Of a stretch of DNA of 8,331 nt, positions 6,196 to 8,331 are shown piece after piece. A program made the translations under genes and the position numbers. The notes beneath the pieces were generated by a model. The model was not told where the DNA came from. It was given only the letters and a program-made list of their open reading frames with translations, and made no database searches. Within the stretch, counting starts at the first letter, position 1; the number at the start of each line of letters is the position of its first letter. This DNA is from Actinomycetota bacterium (GTDB lineage Bacteria; Actinomycetota; Actinomycetes; S36-B12; UBA5976), in the NCBI GenBank assembly GCA_017853815.1, contig JAFMIT010000071.1, positions 1-8,331 of the forward strand, read 5' to 3'.

Positions 6196-8331
6196 CTAAC
6201 CGAGCTTGCCGATGCGCGTCTTCTTGAGATCGGCGGCGGCACTAGGGCTGTTGGCGTGGATGGCCATGTACGCCTTGGTCGCGTCGATACCGCACATGCC
6301 GATGATCGTTCCTGAGCCGCCAGGGTGAGCATCGATGTAGGCCGTCATCGAGTAGACCGCGCCGTTGACAACTGTCCAGCAGTCAGAAGCCTTTGCATGG
6401 CGTTTGACGTCTGCCATGGTCCAGACGATTTCTTTGGGACCAGACGAGCTGCCACTGCCGGTTGAGTTTCCAGGCGAAGTCTTATCTTCCTTGCCGACTT
6501 TGTAGTCCTTCCACTTCTTGTCGGCGTTACCGCCTACGCGCGAGTTGAAGGTCTTGGAGCCACGTTTGCCGCACATACCCTGAGCAAGCGTTCCCTTGGA
6601 GCTCTGTGTCTTGAGCCAGGCCGTAATGCGGAAAACATTGCCGTTGACAATGGTCCAGCAATTGGATGCGACTGAATGCTTCTTGACGTCAGCAAGTGTG
6701 TAGCTCGGCCATTTCTTCGGGGTGGTGGGGCTAGTTGCCGCCGAGCCAAGGAGTGAGCCGAGTCCGTACTGCTTGAGTGGAGTGATGGCTTTCTTGCCCC
6801 AGTAACTTGTCGCATTCTTGCCGCACATGGCTGCAGTAAGTACTGACTTGTTGCCTTGGCCCTTCAGCCAATCGCTGACGTCGTACACAGTCTTGTTAAT
6901 CAACGTCCAGCAGTCATTTTGGAGAACGTGGGATTGGACATCGCTGAATCGGATGGAGAATGGCTTGACGAAAGTGCCAATCTTGAAGGTGGTTCGATCC
7001 GCGTAGGTGGGGATCGCGCCCGTATCAATCGCTGCCAACATTTGCTCTGCTGACGCCTGCTTGTTGCACATCGCCTTCACTGCGTTGAGCGGATCACCCG
7101 TGAGTCGACCCAAGAGATGTCCGAAGTCATAAACGGAGGTGCTAAACGCGGTCCAGCAGGTGTGTGTGCCGTATTGGACTTTGGCAAGCTGAATACGGTT
7201 TTCGAATGTTGCGAAATCAAACGTCGCAATCAGACCGTTCTCGAGCAGAGTAGCGGGATCGACATCGGTGAACTTTGCAGTCCAGTAGGCGGTGCCAACT
7301 TTTCCGCAGAGACCGGCAACACCTGCAGGGCTTAAACCTGCTGTCCACTTAGCCAAGTTCAAGTCGTAGACCTTGCCAAAAACTGCTGTCCAGCAGTTTT
7401 GTGCCTGGTTATGAGTGGAAATATCTGCAATCGAATACGAAGGCAGCACCGAAGGTTTCGGTGTCACCGCGTTAGACGGTGCAGATGCAGCAGAGAGACC
7501 AATGTTGTTTCTCGCGACCACCGTGAACGTGTAACTCGTGCCATTGGTGAGACCGCTGAGTGTGCACACCGTCGACACACTGTTGCAGGTCAGATTGCCT
7601 GGCATTGCGGTGACGATGTAGCTAGTGATTGGTGAACCATTGTCGGCAGGTGCCGTCCAGGTGATGACTGCTTCCTTGTCACCAGCTGAAGCACTCACTT
7701 CGATCGGTGCTGAGGGTGGCCCGGCTGGAGTGACAGCCGATGACGGTGCTGAAGGCAGCGAATTGCTTTGGGCATTCGATGCAGTGACGGTGAACGTGTA
7801 GCTCGTGCCATTACTCAAACCTGACACCGTGCACGTCAATGCGCCACTGGTCTGACAAGTCTTCGCACCAGGATTCGATTCAACAATGTAACCAGTGATA
7901 GCAGAACCGCCATTGCTTACAGGAGCCACCCACGTCACAACAGCAGACGCATTACCTGGAGTCGCCGAAACATTTGTTGGGGCACCAGGTCCGGCAACAG
8001 GAGTCACCGCAGTGGAGGCAGCTGAAGCGGGAGAGTTGCCGACTGCGTTCGTGGCGACAACTTTGAACGTGTAAGAAGTGCCGTTGGTCAGACCAGTGAC
8101 CGTGCACATCAGGCCCGTGCTGGTGCAGGTGCGTGAACCTGGAGTGGCAGTGACCGTGTACAGAGTGACAGGTTCACCGTTAGGTGAGGATGCTGCCCAC
8201 GACACCATCACCGATGAGTCACCCTTCTGGCCGATGACGCCAGTCGGCGCCGTCGGAAGACCAGCAGGAACCACCGCATTCGACGGTGTCGAGTTTGCAG
8301 AATTGCCATTCGCACTCAAAGCAACCACAGA
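6196..8331 (-). CDS. large multidomain protein with FN3 repeats and five cytochrome b5-like modules, N-terminus beyond the window
   Basis: The 711 visible residues (numbered from the right edge) run in from outside the window; the frame is open at 8331, so no signal peptide can be seen. Residues 1-22 are the end of one FN3 domain. Three full FN3 domains follow at about 25-112, 115-202 and 205-291, each with the NGTSYTF core and a Cys pair. Five cytochrome b5-like modules start near 298, 377, 456, 541 and 634, each with a CWT...V(Y/F) strand and a later C(G/N) motif. Only the last has HPGG (669-672), DAT (682-684) and a second histidine (His692), the two heme ligands of cytochrome b5. A Ser/Gly-rich linker (about 617-630) precedes it. 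All Cys are paired one pair per module, pointing to an exported, disulfide-bonded protein. It ends in IGKLG with no LPXTG anchor or C-terminal membrane helix. Role unknown; surface heme or redox binding is an inference. Confidence 0.88.
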   Translation of the reverse strand, partial: SVVALSANGNSANSTPSNAVVPAGLPTAPTGVIGQKGDSSVMVSWAASSPNGEPVTLYTVTATPGSRTCTSTGLMCTVTGLTNGTSYTFKVVATNAVGNSPASAASTAVTPVAGPGAPTNVSATPGNASAVVTWVAPVSNGGSAITGYIVESNPGAKTCQTSGALTCTVSGLSNGTSYTFTVTASNAQSNSLPSAPSSAVTPAGPPSAPIEVSASAGDKEAVITWTAPADNGSPITSYIVTAMPGNLTCNSVSTVCTLSGLTNGTSYTFTVVARNNIGLSAASAPSNAVTPKPSVLPSYSIADISTHNQAQNCWTAVFGKVYDLNLAKWTAGLSPAGVAGLCGKVGTAYWTAKFTDVDPATLLENGLIATFDFATFENRIQLAKVQYGTHTCWTAFSTSVYDFGHLLGRLTGDPLNAVKAMCNKQASAEQMLAAIDTGAIPTYADRTTFKIGTFVKPFSIRFSDVQSHVLQNDCWTLINKTVYDVSDWLKGQGNKSVLTAAMCGKNATSYWGKKAITPLKQYGLGSLLGSAATSPTTPKKWPSYTLADVKKHSVASNCWTIVNGNVFRITAWLKTQSSKGTLAQGMCGKRGSKTFNSRVGGNADKKWKDYKVGKEDKTSPGNSTGSGSSSGPKEIVWTMADVKRHAKASDCWTVVNGAVYSMTAYIDAHPGGSGTIIGMCGIDATKAYMAIHANSPSAAADLKKTRIGKLG
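6199..7440 (-). repeat. five tandem cytochrome b5-like modules (protein-level repeat)
   Basis: The modules cover approximately 7440-7216, 7203-7006, 6966-6742, 6711-6496 and 6432-6199 on the minus strand. Shared positions are a start like (Y/W)(S/T)xAD(V/I)xxH, then (N/D/T)CWT, a G/T-x-V(Y/F) strand, and C(G/N)K or CGI. First cysteines lie at residues 313, 392, 474, 558 and 651, and second cysteines at 342, 422, 503, 587 and 680, so the internal spacing is 29, 30, 29, 29 and 29. Module 2 is the most divergent (CNK instead of CGK). Only module 5 keeps HPGG and the second His, 23 residues apart; in classical cytochrome b5 the two ligands are about 24 apart. Confidence 0.8.
7459..8331 (-). repeat. 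tandem fibronectin type III domains (three full, one partial)
   Basis: The in-frame periodicity is 89-91 residues. On the plus strand the block tgaacgtgta recurs at 7524, 7791 and 8064 (267 and 273 bp apart), coding for part of the SYTF strand in each unit. Each unit has P-x-AP-x-x-V at its start, a TW or SW in the second strand, a Cys-x6/7-Cys pair (residues 69/76, 159/167, 249/256), GL(T/S)NGTSYTF, and an AVTP end. DNA similarity is clear but not exact, so the units are not a recent duplication. More units probably lie beyond the right edge. Confidence 0.9.

Noticed and set aside
6187..6200. A small perfect inverted repeat GTTAG-TTGG-CTAAC overlapping the stop codon of the large gene
   Set aside because: The stem is only five AT-rich base pairs, next to a much stronger terminator. 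It is likely chance.
7399..7635. Open frames on the plus strand inside the FN3/b5-like gene
   Set aside because: They are short, lack ribosome sites and domains, and lie opposite a clearly coding repeat protein.

Overview
The window looks like part of an actinobacterial chromosome. Evidence for this is the moderately GC-rich coding sequence, tight gene packing with ATGA-type overlaps, a nucleoside/BMP-type ABC transporter, actinobacterial-looking galT-galK genes, and a secreted-type protein whose fibronectin type III (FN3) domains each carry a close Cys pair. A small free-living aquatic actinobacterium would fit, but that is a guess; no rRNA or other phylogenetic marker is present. I found no tRNA, CRISPR array, insertion sequence or phage gene, and no gene-free stretch longer than about 75 bases.

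Left block (1-2895, plus strand): the 3' end of one ABC permease gene, a complete second permease, and a double-domain ATPase, separated by 1 bp and a 4-bp overlap. Together they form the membrane and motor parts of a nucleoside-type (BMP/NupOPQ-like) importer. Its substrate-binding lipoprotein is not in the window.

Middle block (2892-6124, minus strand): in transcription order, a small VOC/glyoxalase-like protein, a GNAT acetyltransferase of the spermidine/spermine N1-acetyltransferase type, galT and galK. VOC and GNAT overlap by 17 bp, and galT and galK overlap by 4 bp. galT and galK supply two steps of the Leloir pathway of galactose use. galK converges on the transporter ATPase so tightly that the two TAG stop codons share a CTAG palindrome, with no room for an intergenic terminator.

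Right block (6152-8331, minus strand): a strong terminator hairpin with A/T tracts on both flanks, then the 3' portion of a large gene that runs off the right edge. Its visible 711 residues contain the tail of one FN3 domain, three full FN3 domains, and five tandem cytochrome b5-like modules. Only the last module keeps both heme-ligand histidines. All 16 visible cysteines fall in regularly spaced pairs, one pair per module, which suggests disulfide bonds and an extracytoplasmic location. This protein is the most unusual item in the window.
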